Source: Candidatus Acetothermia bacterium (lineage in GTDB: Bacteria > Bipolaricaulota > Bipolaricaulia > RBG-16-55-9 > JANLFV01). From it: a stretch of DNA of 58,065 nt. The stretch lies in contig JANLFV010000009.1 in assembly GCA_024653345.1 (NCBI GenBank), forward strand, positions 1 to 58,065, in the 5' to 3' direction. Shown here piece after piece: positions 17,959 through 27,559 of the stretch (its first letter is position 1; every line of letters starts with the position of its first letter). The notes under the pieces are model-generated. The model did no database searches and was not told the DNA's origin. It worked only from the letters and a program-made list of their open reading frames with translations. Made by a program: the position numbers and the translations under genes.

Positions 17959-17970
17959 GCCCTCGTCCCA

Positions 17971-18013
17971 GAGAGGGGCGAGCTGGGGGAGGGCTTCACA
18001 CTCGCCCCCTCTC
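17971..18013 (+). terminator. Hairpin terminator after the secreted protein gene
   Basis: GAGAGGGGCGAG (17971-17982) pairs with CTCGCCCCCTCTC (18001-18013) with one bulged C, followed by GGTTTAT. The T run is short, so efficiency is uncertain. Confidence 0.6.
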
Positions 18014-18036
18014 GGTTTATAATTGGCCTAGAGAAT

Positions 18037-18086
18037 GCGGCCACTCCCACAGCTAGACCCGGTCATCTAGGGTGGCGGGTGGCCGC
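18037..18086 (-). terminator. Nested inverted repeat, possible terminator of alr
   Basis: Outer arms GCGGCCAC (18037-18044) and GTGGCCGC (18079-18086); inner arms CTAGA (18053-18057) and TCTAG (18066-18070). It lies just past the alr stop and is followed on the minus strand by the T-rich ATTCTCT. Confidence 0.4.
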
Positions 18087-18094
18087 GCTGCTCT

Positions 18095-19273
18095 TCAGTT
18101 GAGGTAGACCCGCCCGACCCGCTTGGAGATCTGGGTGAGGATCACCTCCACGCAGGGTGCGCCGCACCGCTCGGCCAGCTCGGTTGCGGGGAGGTGCTCG
18201 CCGAAGAGCTCGACCTCTTCCCCCGCGGCCACGCCCCGGAGATGGGTGACATCGACCGTCGCCTGGTCCATGGAGATCCGTCCGACGATCGGCGCGCGCC
18301 TCCCGCAGATCACGACCTCGCCGCGGTTGGAGAGCCGGCTGTCGAGCCCATCGGCGTAGCCGACCGGGATGATCGCGATCCGCGAAGGCCGTGGGGTCCG
18401 ATAGCTCCGCCCGTAGCCGATGTAGGCCCCGCGGGGGATCGCCCGCGTCGCTACCACCCAAGTTCGAAGCGACATGACGGGCCTGATGAGGGAAGTCCAG
18501 CCAGCCTCCAGCTCGGGGTAGCCGTAGAGGAGGACCCCCGGGCGGACCATGTTGAAGTAGCCGCTCGTCACCTCGTCGAAATAGCCGATGAGCCCGGCGG
18601 AGTTCGAGATGTGCCGCTGCGGGGGGAGGAGGCCGGCGCGATCCAATCTTTCGAGAGCATCGTGGAACCGCTCGATCTGGACCAGGGTATACTCTCGATC
18701 CTCCGGGCGAGGGCTGGTGGCCACGCTGAGGTGGCTGAAGACGCCCTCGACCTGGAGGCGCTTGAACTGCCTCAGGCTCCTGAAGAAGGAGAGGACCTCT
18801 TCGGCCATCACCCCGATCCGACCCAGGCCGGTGTCGACCTTCACCTGGACCTTCGGCCTGGTCCCGAGCCTTGTGGCCTCGCGGTCTAGGGCCCGCGCGA
18901 AGTCGAGCCCGGCGATCGTAATGGCAATCTCGAGTTCGCCCAGCTGGGCGAGGATCGGGAGGTGGTGGGGATGGGAGAGGCCGAGGACTAGGATCGGGAG
19001 TCCAACACCGGCGCGCCTGAGCTGGAGCGCCTCCTCGAGGTTGGCCACTCCAAGGGCGTCGACGCCGGCGGCTTGGGCCTTGAGCGCGACCGGCCCCGCG
19101 CCGTGGCCGTAGGCGTCGGCCTTGACGACGAAGAGAAGCCGCGCTTCACCGGCGAGTTTCTCCTTGACGATGCCGATGTTCCGCTCGAGGCGAGAGAGGT
19201 CGACCCTCGCCTCGGCCATCGCCAGCTGGCCGACTCGCTCCCCGATCCGCGTGAGGGTGCCCAGCTCGATCAT
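18095..19273 (-). CDS. alr: Alanine racemase
   Basis: PLP enzyme that makes D-alanine for peptidoglycan, 392 aa. The PLP-binding lysine motif is FVVKADAYGHGAGPVA near residue 50. Also seen are VKVDTGLGRIGV, GVFSHLSVA, HISNSAGLI, MVRPGVLLYGYPE and the catalytic Tyr in YIGYGRSYR. SMDQATVDVT near the C-terminus is also canonical. About 18 residues precede the usual start (ARVDLSRLERNI); an internal Met at residue 19 (MAEAR) would give the standard N-terminus, but the promoter fits the ATG at 19273. Confidence 0.95.
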   Translation of the reverse strand: MIELGTLTRIGERVGQLAMAEARVDLSRLERNIGIVKEKLAGEARLLFVVKADAYGHGAGPVALKAQAAGVDALGVANLEEALQLRRAGVGLPILVLGLSHPHHLPILAQLGELEIAITIAGLDFARALDREATRLGTRPKVQVKVDTGLGRIGVMAEEVLSFFRSLRQFKRLQVEGVFSHLSVATSPRPEDREYTLVQIERFHDALERLDRAGLLPPQRHISNSAGLIGYFDEVTSGYFNMVRPGVLLYGYPELEAGWTSLIRPVMSLRTWVVATRAIPRGAYIGYGRSYRTPRPSRIAIIPVGYADGLDSRLSNRGEVVICGRRAPIVGRISMDQATVDVTHLRGVAAGEEVELFGEHLPATELAERCGAPCVEVILTQISKRVGRVYLN

Positions 19274-19281
19274 TACGCCTC

Positions 19282-19310
19282 ATGGTAGGGCTGCCCTGTC
19301 TATCGGATAA
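19282..19310 (-). promoter_or_regulatory. Possible near-leaderless promoter of alr
   Basis: Minus strand TTATCC (19310-19305), 17-base spacer, TACCAT (19287-19282). Predicted start is near 19275, 2 nt before the ATG at 19273. The -35 match is weak. Confidence 0.4.
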
Positions 19311-19359
19311 GGACCGGCTTCCGCTCGGTCGGGGACTCCGTTCATTCCCCTGGGGCGGA

Positions 19360-19388
19360 TTGTCCTCAGCGCCGGGCGGGAGTATGCT
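19360..19388 (+). promoter_or_regulatory. Promoter of the DUF192 gene, near-leaderless
   Basis: TTGTCC (19360-19365), 17-base spacer, TATGCT (19383-19388). A start near 19395 leaves 4 nt before the ATG at 19399 and excludes the upstream in-frame ATG at 19384, which lies inside the -10 box. Confidence 0.55.
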
Positions 19389-19398
19389 ATCCCCCGAG

Positions 19399-19989
19399 AT
19401 GCGGGGGAGGATCTTCTCCGCCTGGCCGGTCGTGCTAGCGCTCGCCGCCGCGGGGATGCTCGCGTGGTGGCTCGTCCCCGCGCTGCGCGGGGATTACAGG
19501 ACGACGCCGGAGTTCCGGAAGATGGGGTTGGCCAAGCTCGCGGTCCTCACAGCCACCGGCCAGGAGATGAGGCTTACCGTGCGCGTGGCTGATGAGCAGG
19601 ACGAGCAACTGGCCGGGTTCCAGCACATCGGGCGGAGGGTGATGGCCCGGAGCCTCATCCTCTTCGTCTTCCTCCGCGAGTTCTCCGGGATGTTCCACAT
19701 GCGGAATGTGGTCGGACCGCTGGACATCGCCTTCGCGAAGGCCGACGGCAAGATCTTCTCCATCATGCGGATGGACCCCGGCTCGAAGCTCTACGGCCCA
19801 GACGGGCCGTTCCAGTATGCCCTCGAGGCCCCGGCAGGCTTCTTCGCGAAGAAGGGGATCACGGTCGGGGCGAAGCTGGTCCTCCCGATGGGTCAGTCCT
19901 CTCTCGGGCCTGGGGCCTTCCCGGCGAGGGCCGCCTGGGCCGCGGCCAGCCGGGCGATCGGGACACGGAAGGGCGAGCAGCTCACATAA
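19399..19989 (+). CDS. DUF192 family protein, membrane-anchored
   Basis: Residues 1-25 hold one hydrophobic segment (WPVVLALAAAGMLAWWLV) that is probably a signal anchor. The rest is the DUF192 fold: LTVRVADEQDEQLAGFQHIG, then the MFHMRNVVGPLDIAFAKADGKI core and an ending KKGITVGAKLVLP. The function of the family is unknown. The natural family end is at VLP (about 19889). The further ~32 codons run antisense through the end of ppdK, so the C-terminal tail is unlikely to matter or the gene has lost its original stop. The start is set by the promoter position. Confidence 0.82.
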   Translation: MRGRIFSAWPVVLALAAAGMLAWWLVPALRGDYRTTPEFRKMGLAKLAVLTATGQEMRLTVRVADEQDEQLAGFQHIGRRVMARSLILFVFLREFSGMFHMRNVVGPLDIAFAKADGKIFSIMRMDPGSKLYGPDGPFQYALEAPAGFFAKKGITVGAKLVLPMGQSSLGPGAFPARAAWAAASRAIGTRKGEQLT

Positions 19990-22700
19990 TCCAGCCCGAT
20001 CTTGTGGCAGAAGGCGATCGTGGCGGGATCACCGCCGTGCTCGCCGCAGATGCCGACCTCCAGCTCGGGCCGAGCCTTCCGGCCGAGCTTGACGCACATG
20101 GCCATCAGCTTCCCCACGCCCTCGACATCGATCGTCGCGAAGGGGTTGTTCGGCAAGATCCCCTTCCGTTGATACTCGACGAGAAAGCCGGCCTCGGCGT
20201 CGTCCCGCGAGATCCCGAAGACCGTCTGGGTGAGGTCGTTCGTCCCGAAGGAGAAGAACTGGGCATGTCTCGCCATCTCATCGGCGGTGAGCGCGGCGCG
20301 CGGGATCTCGATCATCGTCCCGAACTTGTAATCCAGCTCGAGCCCGGCGCCACTCATCACCCCCCTTGCCACCTCTTCGAGGACCGCCCGCTGCTCCTCC
20401 AGCTCCCGGACATGGCTAGTGATCGGGATCATCACCTCGGGATGGACCTTGATCCCCTCCTTTGCCACCTTGCAGGCCGCCTCGAAGATCGCCCGGACCT
20501 GCATCTTCACCACCTCGGGCATGTGGATGCCCAGGCGGACGCCGCGCAGGCCGAGCATGGGGTTGGCCTCGCGCATCTTCTCCACCGCCTCGAGGAGCCG
20601 CTCCTTCTCCGGGAGGAGCTTCCTGATCCCAGCGGCTAGATCGCCCTCTCCAGCCTTCCTCACCTCTTTGAGAAGTTCCTCATCCTCCGGATCGCGCCTT
20701 TCCAGTTCCAACAGCTCGGGCTCATGCTGAGCCATCCGCAGCATGGTCACCTCGCGGACCAGGCGGTCGTAGCTGGGGAGGAACTCGTGGAGCGGCGGGT
20801 CGATGAGCCGAATGATCACCGGCAGCCCGTCCATCGCCCGGAAGAGGCCCTCGAAGTCAGCCCGCTGGAACGGGAGCAGCCGGTCGAGGCACCGCTGGCG
20901 CTCCTCGGGGTTCGGCGCGAGGATCATCTGCTGGACGATCGGGAGCCGCTCGGTCTCGAAGAACATGTGCTCGGTCCGGCAGAGACCGATCCCTTCCGCG
21001 CCGTAGTCCCGGGCCCGCTGAGCGTCTCGGGGGTAGTCCGCATTGGCCCGGACCCCCAAGCGGCGGAAGCCGTCGGCCCAGGCGAGGAGCTTCATCAGGT
21101 AAGGGTCCTTGATGTCCGGGACTACGGTGGGGAGCTGGCCGAGGAAGACCTGGCCCTCAGTCCCGTCGATGGAGAGGTAGTCCCCCTCCCTGACGATCTG
21201 CCCGTTCACCTCCATCAGCCGCCTTTCCAGGTCGATGTTCAGCGCGGCGCAGCCGACCACGGCCGGCTTCCCGAACTGGCGGGCGACGAGCGCCGCGTGG
21301 CTGGTCCGTCCGCCCCGGCTGGTCAGGATCCCCTGGGCTGCCAGCATTCCATGGACATCGTCCGGCTTCGTCTCCGGCCGGACCATGATCACCCGCTTCT
21401 CCTCGCCGTCCCCGCGCCCTTCCTTGCCCCACCTCTCGGCCAGGTCCGCGTCGAAGGCCACGAGCCCGACGGCCGCGCCGGGGGCGACATTGAGGCCGGT
21501 GGCGATCATCCGCCCGGCCTTCAGGGCCTCTTCCTTCGCCCGGCGATCGAACTGCGGGTGCAGGAAGAAATCGACCTGCTCCGGCGTGACCCGGAGCACC
21601 GCCTCCTCGCGGCTGATCAGCCCCTCCTCCGCTAGCTCCACGGCGATCCGGACCGCGGCCTGGGCCGTCCGCTTGCTCACCCGCGTCTGGAGGATCCACA
21701 GCTTACCCCGCTCGATGGTGAACTCGATGTCCTGGACATCGCGGTAGTGCCGCTCCAGCCGCTGGCAGATCTGAGCGAACTGCTCATAAATCCGGGGCAT
21801 CTCCTTCTGCAGCTCCTGAATCCGCTTCGTCAGCCGAATCCCCGCGACCACATCCTCGCCCTGGGCGTTCAGGAGATAGTCGCCCTCGATCTCCTTCTCG
21901 CCGGTCGAGATGTTCCGGGTCGTGGCCACGCCCGTGCCCGAGTCGGGGCCGAGGTTCCCGAAGACCATCGTCTGGACATTCACCGCCGTGCCGAGGTCGT
22001 GGGAGATCCCGGCGGCATTCCGGTAGTCCACGGCCCGCTTCCCCGACCAGGACTTGAAGACGGCCTCGATCGCGAGCTGGAGCTGCTCCTCCGGCTGCTG
22101 AGGGAAGTCCCGACCGGTATGCTTCCTGACAATCTCCATGAACTGCGCGGTCAGAGCCTGCCAGTCCTCGGCCGAGAGCTCGGCGTCGGTCTGGACCTTC
22201 CGCTCGAGCCGCCGCGCGGTGATGGCGTTCTCGAAGGGCTCATCCGGGACGCCCAGCACGACCGAGCCGAACATCTGGACCAACCGGCGATAGGAGTCGT
22301 AGACAAACCGCGGCTCGCCGGTCAGGCCGATCATTCCCCGAGCGGTCTCGTCGTTCAAGCCGATGTTCAAGACCGTGTCCATCATCCCGGGCATGGAGAT
22401 TGCCGCCCCGGAGCGGACGGAGACGAGCAGCGGGTTCCGCGGGTCGCCGAGGCGCTTCCCCGTGAGGGCCTCGAGCCTGGCCAGGGCCGCGGCGATCTCC
22501 TTCTTCAGCCCGCGGGGGTATTTCCCATCGTGCTTGTAATAGTAGCGGCAGGCCCGGGTGGTGATGGTGAACCCCGGTGGGATGGGGAGCCCGAGGTTGG
22601 CCATCTCCGCGAGGTTCGCCCCCTTCCCGCCGAGGAGCTCACGCATCGCGGCGTTCCCCTCCGCCTGCCCCGTCGCAAAGAAGTAGACATACTTCATCAT
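19893..22700 (-). CDS. ppdK: Pyruvate, phosphate dikinase
   Basis: Interconverts PEP + AMP + PPi with pyruvate + ATP + Pi. The 935-aa protein is full length. The N-terminal nucleotide-binding part has KGANLAEMANLGLPIPPGFTI and SVRSGAAISMPGMMDTVLNIG. The central swivelling domain carries the phospho-His in LTSRGGRTSHAALVARQFGKPAVVG. The C-terminal PEP/pyruvate barrel has GIGLCRTEHMFF, LRGVRLGIHMPE, SFGTNDLTQTVFGISRDD and GICGEHGGDP. As the last gene of a glycolytic operon with no pyruvate kinase in view, it probably works in the pyruvate-forming, ATP-yielding direction (inference). It starts 26 bases after gap. Confidence 0.98.
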   Translation of the reverse strand: MMKYVYFFATGQAEGNAAMRELLGGKGANLAEMANLGLPIPPGFTITTRACRYYYKHDGKYPRGLKKEIAAALARLEALTGKRLGDPRNPLLVSVRSGAAISMPGMMDTVLNIGLNDETARGMIGLTGEPRFVYDSYRRLVQMFGSVVLGVPDEPFENAITARRLERKVQTDAELSAEDWQALTAQFMEIVRKHTGRDFPQQPEEQLQLAIEAVFKSWSGKRAVDYRNAAGISHDLGTAVNVQTMVFGNLGPDSGTGVATTRNISTGEKEIEGDYLLNAQGEDVVAGIRLTKRIQELQKEMPRIYEQFAQICQRLERHYRDVQDIEFTIERGKLWILQTRVSKRTAQAAVRIAVELAEEGLISREEAVLRVTPEQVDFFLHPQFDRRAKEEALKAGRMIATGLNVAPGAAVGLVAFDADLAERWGKEGRGDGEEKRVIMVRPETKPDDVHGMLAAQGILTSRGGRTSHAALVARQFGKPAVVGCAALNIDLERRLMEVNGQIVREGDYLSIDGTEGQVFLGQLPTVVPDIKDPYLMKLLAWADGFRRLGVRANADYPRDAQRARDYGAEGIGLCRTEHMFFETERLPIVQQMILAPNPEERQRCLDRLLPFQRADFEGLFRAMDGLPVIIRLIDPPLHEFLPSYDRLVREVTMLRMAQHEPELLELERRDPEDEELLKEVRKAGEGDLAAGIRKLLPEKERLLEAVEKMREANPMLGLRGVRLGIHMPEVVKMQVRAIFEAACKVAKEGIKVHPEVMIPITSHVRELEEQRAVLEEVARGVMSGAGLELDYKFGTMIEIPRAALTADEMARHAQFFSFGTNDLTQTVFGISRDDAEAGFLVEYQRKGILPNNPFATIDVEGVGKLMAMCVKLGRKARPELEVGICGEHGGDPATIAFCHKIGLDYVSCSPFRVPIARLAAAQAALAGKAPGPRED

Positions 22701-22726
22701 CAGATTCTCCCTATGTTGGCCCGGCC

Positions 22727-23740
<1,014 letters not shown>

Positions 23741-24796
23741 CTAATAGAATAGACCGGCCAGGGTGATCAGCTCCTGACCGACGAGCTTCGGGCCCCTCAA
23801 CGCCTCCGCGAGAGGGACCGGAACGACCCGATTCCCCTGGAGGCCGGTCATCACATCGTATCTTCCCTCGAGGATGAATTCAACCGCCTTGACCCCGAAC
23901 CGCGTGGCGAGGATCCGGTCGAAGGGCGAGGGCGTCCCGCCCCGCTGGAGGTAGGCGAGCGTCGTGACCCGGACGGGGAGGTCGGTGAGCTTGGAGAGCC
24001 GGTCCGCAATGTAATAGCTCACGCCGCCCAAGGTCACATGGCCGAACTCGTCGGCCTTCGTCTCCCTAGCCACCTGGCAGCCCAGCTCCTCCGGGACCGC
24101 GCCCTCGGCGACCACGATGATGCTGAATCGCTTCCCGATGCTGATCCGCTGCTCGATCCGCCGCTGGATGTCGCCGATGCTGAACTTCCGCTCGGGCACC
24201 AGGATGACATCCGCTCCGCCGGCCAGGCCGCCGAAGAGGGCGATCCAACCGGCATCCCGGCCCATGACCTCCAGGATGAGGATCCGGTGATGCGAGTAGC
24301 CGGTGGTGTGGAGCCGGTCGAGCGCGTCGGTCACGGCCCCGATCGCGGAATCGAACCCGATGCAGTAGTCTGTCCCCCAGAGATCGTTGTCGATCGTCTG
24401 GGGGATTCCGACCATCCTCAGGCCATAGTCTTTCAGCCGATGGGCTACTCCCAGGGTATCGTCACCGCCGATGGCCACGAAGGCCCCGAGCCGGTTCCTC
24501 TTGTAGCTCTCCACGACCTTCTCCGGGCCTCCAGGCCGTTTGAACGGATTGGTCCGAGAGGTCCCGAGGAGCGTCCCCCCGACATGGAGGATCCCCGAGA
24601 CATCCCGGAGCGCCAAGGGCTGGGCTCGATCCTCGAGCAGGCCGAGCCAGCCGTCCTGGAAGCCGATGGTCTCGATCCCGGCCTCGGCCGCACGGCGGAC
24701 GATCGCCCGGATCGCCGCATTCGTCCCGGGCGAGTCCCCCCCGCCGGTCAGGACCCCGATCCGGTCCACCTGCTGCTGCTCGGTTTCATTCTTCAC
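23741..24796 (-). CDS. pfkA: 6-phosphofructokinase (ATP or PPi dependent)
   Basis: Phosphorylates fructose 6-phosphate. From the GTG at 24796 (AAGGAG 10 bases upstream, 7 bases past the fba stop) the protein has 351 aa. LTGGGDSPGTNAAIR (16-30) is the nucleotide loop, IPQTIDNDLWGTDYCIGFDSA (131-151) holds the catalytic Asp, and MGRDAGWIAL and RVTTLAYLQRGGTPSPFDR bind substrate. Residues 110-114 are GGDDT, where ATP enzymes have GGDGS; Asp here is the classic PPi-PFK marker, yet the second marker is Gln (PQTIDND) instead of the Lys of most PPi enzymes. Phosphoryl donor therefore undecided. An ATG at 24820 overlapping fba is an alternative start. Confidence 0.93.
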   Translation of the reverse strand: MKNETEQQQVDRIGVLTGGGDSPGTNAAIRAIVRRAAEAGIETIGFQDGWLGLLEDRAQPLALRDVSGILHVGGTLLGTSRTNPFKRPGGPEKVVESYKRNRLGAFVAIGGDDTLGVAHRLKDYGLRMVGIPQTIDNDLWGTDYCIGFDSAIGAVTDALDRLHTTGYSHHRILILEVMGRDAGWIALFGGLAGGADVILVPERKFSIGDIQRRIEQRISIGKRFSIIVVAEGAVPEELGCQVARETKADEFGHVTLGGVSYYIADRLSKLTDLPVRVTTLAYLQRGGTPSPFDRILATRFGVKAVEFILEGRYDVMTGLQGNRVVPVPLAEALRGPKLVGQELITLAGLFY

Positions 24797-24803
24797 AGCC
24801 GAT

Positions 24804-25733
24804 TCACTCCTTACTCTCATCCTTTTCCAGCTGAGTGCCGGGATGGCGAGCTGATCCAGGCCTGAGCCCTCCCCCAACTCCGGCTCGGCCCGCCGAGCCG
24901 AAGAGGCGGATCTTCTCCCGGACGGCCTCCTTCACATACTCGCGGGAGATGGCGAGGAACTTGCGCGGGTCGACCTCGTCGGGGTGCTTGGCCAGGCCGT
25001 CCTTCAGGCCGCGGGTGAAGGCCTGGTTGAGGTAAGTGGCGACATTGATCTTGCAGATCCCGCTCTGGATCGCCTCCTTGAGATCCTCCTCCTTCACTCC
25101 CGAGGAGCCGTGTAGGACAAGCGGCAGATTCGCCCGCCGCCGGATCGCGGCGATCCGCTCTATGTCAAGCCTGGCTCTCCTCTCCCTCATCGCGTGGACC
25201 GAGCCGACGGCCACGGCCAGGGAATCGGCCCCCGTCCGGGCCACGAACTCCCCCGCCTGCTCCGGATCGGTCATCGCCCTCTTCACCTCCTCCTCAGTCA
25301 CCCCGGGCGCGAATTGCAGAACCCGGCCGAGCTCGGCCTCCACGGGGATCCCGACCGCGTGAGCGATCTCACAGACCCGCTTTGTGATCGCCACATTCTC
25401 CTCGTAGGGAAGCTCTGAGCCGTCGAACATCAGCGAGGTGAACCCGGCCCTTAGGCAGCGGATGTTCTGCTCGAAGCTGCTCCCGTGGTCCAAGTGGAGA
25501 ACCACCGGGACATCGACGAGGTCCGCGGCAATCTTCACCATTCCGGCGGCGAACTCCAGGCCGGCGTAGCGGATCGCGCCCTGGCTCACCTGGACGATCA
25601 CCGGCGCCCGCTCCTCCTGGGCCACTTCCACGATCGCTTGGACCTGCTCCATGTTATTGGCGTTGAAGGCCCCGACCGCAAATCGCTGCTCCAGGGCCGC
25701 CAGGAGGATCTCCTTGCTCCTCACCAGTGGCAT
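24804..25733 (-). CDS. fba: Class II fructose-bisphosphate aldolase
   Basis: Zinc-dependent aldolase, 309 aa. VGAFNANNMEQVQAIVEVAQEE, LHLDHGSSFEQNIRCLRAGFTSLMFDGSELPYEENV (catalytic and zinc ligands) and VEAELGRV are seen. LVLHGSSGVKEEDLKEAIQSGICKINVATYL follows, with the phosphate- and K+-binding residues. The last ~25 residues after RLFGSAGRAG are Gly/Arg-rich and extend slightly past the usual end. Its start directly follows the transketolase N-half stop (no gap). Confidence 0.96.
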   Translation of the reverse strand: MPLVRSKEILLAALEQRFAVGAFNANNMEQVQAIVEVAQEERAPVIVQVSQGAIRYAGLEFAAGMVKIAADLVDVPVVLHLDHGSSFEQNIRCLRAGFTSLMFDGSELPYEENVAITKRVCEIAHAVGIPVEAELGRVLQFAPGVTEEEVKRAMTDPEQAGEFVARTGADSLAVAVGSVHAMRERRARLDIERIAAIRRRANLPLVLHGSSGVKEEDLKEAIQSGICKINVATYLNQAFTRGLKDGLAKHPDEVDPRKFLAISREYVKEAVREKIRLFGSAGRAGVGGGLRPGSARHPGTQLEKDESKE

Positions 25734-26588
25734 CTAGCCTCCAATCCCGCTCGCCTGGCTGCTAGCGGCCAGGCGGAGCTCTCGAATTGCCTGCTCGAAC
25801 TGGGCGTCGCTTGGGGCCCCATGGTGCCAGCGGTGGTCCCCCTCCATGAAGGAGACCCCCTTACCGAGCAGGTTGTGAGAAATAATTATCTTCGGCCGGC
25901 CCCGGCCTTTCAAGGCCGCCTCGAAGGCCGAGATGAGCTGCTCGTAGTCGTGGCCGTCGATCTCGAAGATCTCCCAGCCGAAGGCCCGCCACTTCTCCGC
26001 CAGGGGCTCGAGGGCCATGATCCGCTCGGTCGGGCCGTCGATCTGGCAGTTGTTCCGGTCGAGGATCGCGATCAGGTTGTCCAGCTTATAGTGGTGGGCC
26101 GTGAGGGCCGCCTCCCAGGTCTGCCCCTCCTGGCACTCGGCGTCGGAGATCGAGCAGAAGACCCGGTAATCCCTCTTGTCCAACTTCCCCGCTAGGGCCA
26201 CGCCGCAGGCGAAGGAGAGCCCGATCCCAAGAGAGCCGCTGGAGAACTCCACCCCCGGGATCTTGTGGGCCGTCGAGGGGTGGCCTTGCAAGAGGGCCCC
26301 GAGTTTCCTCAGCTTCCAGAGCTCCTCCCGCGGGAAGTAGCCCTTGTCGGCCAGGATCGCATAAAGGATCGGGCAGGTGTGGCCGTTGGAGAGGATGAAC
26401 CGGTCCCGGTCAGGCCAAGCCGGGTTTTGAGGGTCGGCCCGGAGGAACTTATACCACAGGACCGTCAGGACATCGGCCATCCCCAGGGCCCCGCCGGGGT
26501 GGCCCGACCTCGCGCGATAGACCATTTCCACCACATCCCGGCGGAGCTGGTAGGCCTTCCTCTTCAAAGCCTCGATCTCGCCGTTCAT
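25734..26588 (-). CDS. Transketolase, N-terminal half (TPP-binding)
   Basis: TPP-binding subunit of a split transketolase, 284 aa. SGHPGGALGMADVLTVLWY and SSGSLGIGLSFACGVALAGK are family motifs. The thiamine motif reads SDAECQEGQTWEAALTAHHYKLDNLIAILDRNN, so the usual GDG is SDA. The metal-binding Asp and the terminal Asn remain, a variation I believe occurs in other half-size enzymes. It works in the non-oxidative pentose phosphate pathway with the partner encoded immediately upstream (4-base ATGA overlap). The gene order is C-half first, then N-half, the reverse of the usual arrangement. Confidence 0.94.
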   Translation of the reverse strand: MNGEIEALKRKAYQLRRDVVEMVYRARSGHPGGALGMADVLTVLWYKFLRADPQNPAWPDRDRFILSNGHTCPILYAILADKGYFPREELWKLRKLGALLQGHPSTAHKIPGVEFSSGSLGIGLSFACGVALAGKLDKRDYRVFCSISDAECQEGQTWEAALTAHHYKLDNLIAILDRNNCQIDGPTERIMALEPLAEKWRAFGWEIFEIDGHDYEQLISAFEAALKGRGRPKIIISHNLLGKGVSFMEGDHRWHHGAPSDAQFEQAIRELRLAASSQASGIGG

Positions 26589-27559
26589 CTCCGCCTCTTC
26601 CGCTCTAAGGCTCTGATGGCCGCCTGGGCGATCCCCTCCGGGGTGAGGCCGTAGTGCTCTATCAGCGCCTCAGCGCTCCCGGACTGGCCGAACCGATCGC
26701 GGACCCCCACCCGCTCGAGCGGGGAGGCGCGCCTCCCCGGCCAGTGCTCCCCCAATGCCTCGGCGATCGCGCTCCCCAGCCCGCCGATCACCTGATGTTC
26801 TTCAGCCGTCACCGCCGCGCCGGTCTTGGCGACCGAATCTATCACCGTTTCGAGATCGAGCGGCTTGATCGTCGAGACATTGACCACCTCGGCCGAGATC
26901 CCCTGAGCGGCCAGGATCTCCGCGGCCCTCAGGGCCTGATGGACCATCAGCCCGCAGGCGAAGATGGTCACCTCCTCGCCCTGGCGGAGGACCTTGGCCC
27001 GCCCGAACTCGAATTCGTAGGAGTCATCGAAGACCACGGGGAAGGGGGCCCGGGCGAGCCGGACATAGACCGGGTTAGCGTCGTGGTCCTTCAGGGCATG
27101 GATGACCCGCTTGGTCTCCACGGCGTCCGCGGGGACGATCACATCCATGTTCGGCAATACCCGAATGTTGTTGATGTCCTCCAGCATCTGGTGCGAGGCC
27201 CCGTCCTCGCCGACCGTGAGCCCGGCGTGAGTGGCCACGATCCTCACCGGGGCCGACTGGTAGGCGATCGCCTGGCGGACCTGCTCCCAGGGCTTCCCCG
27301 CGGCGAAGATGGCGAAGGTGCTGACGAACGGCTTCTTCCCGGACATGGCCAGTCCGGCGGCCAGGGCCATCATGTTCGCCTCGGTGATCCCCAGGTTAAA
27401 GAACCGCTCGGGGAACCGCTTGGCAAAGAGGTCGGTGTTCGTCGAGCCGGCGAGGTCGGCGGTCAGGACCACGATCCTTTCATCCTTCTCCCCGAGCTCG
27501 ACTAAGACCTCCCCGAAGGCCTGCCGCAAGCTGGCCTTCTCCCCGAGCTTAAGCTCCAT
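26585..27559 (-). CDS. Transketolase, C-terminal half (pyrimidine-binding and C domains)
   Basis: Partner subunit, 324 aa. ASLRQAFGEVLVELGEKDERIVVLTADLAGST opens the PYR domain. RFFNLGITEANMMALAAGLAMSGKKPFVSTFA contains the catalytic Glu that activates TPP. The C-terminal domain has TIFACGLMVHQALRAAEILAAQGISAEVVNVSTIKPLD and VRDRFGQSG. The ATG at 27559 overlaps the end of ftsY by 11 bases. An in-frame start at 27604 would add 15 residues lacking family similarity. Confidence 0.95.
   Translation of the reverse strand: MELKLGEKASLRQAFGEVLVELGEKDERIVVLTADLAGSTNTDLFAKRFPERFFNLGITEANMMALAAGLAMSGKKPFVSTFAIFAAGKPWEQVRQAIAYQSAPVRIVATHAGLTVGEDGASHQMLEDINNIRVLPNMDVIVPADAVETKRVIHALKDHDANPVYVRLARAPFPVVFDDSYEFEFGRAKVLRQGEEVTIFACGLMVHQALRAAEILAAQGISAEVVNVSTIKPLDLETVIDSVAKTGAAVTAEEHQVIGGLGSAIAEALGEHWPGRRASPLERVGVRDRFGQSGSAEALIEHYGLTPEGIAQAAIRALERKRRR

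Noticed and set aside
18018-18023. TATAAT on the plus strand as a promoter
   Set aside because: It lies between a terminator and the 3' end of the minus-strand alr, with no gene downstream on the plus strand.
19384-19386. ATG as start of the DUF192 gene
   Set aside because: It is part of the predicted -10 box, so it would lie upstream of the transcript start.
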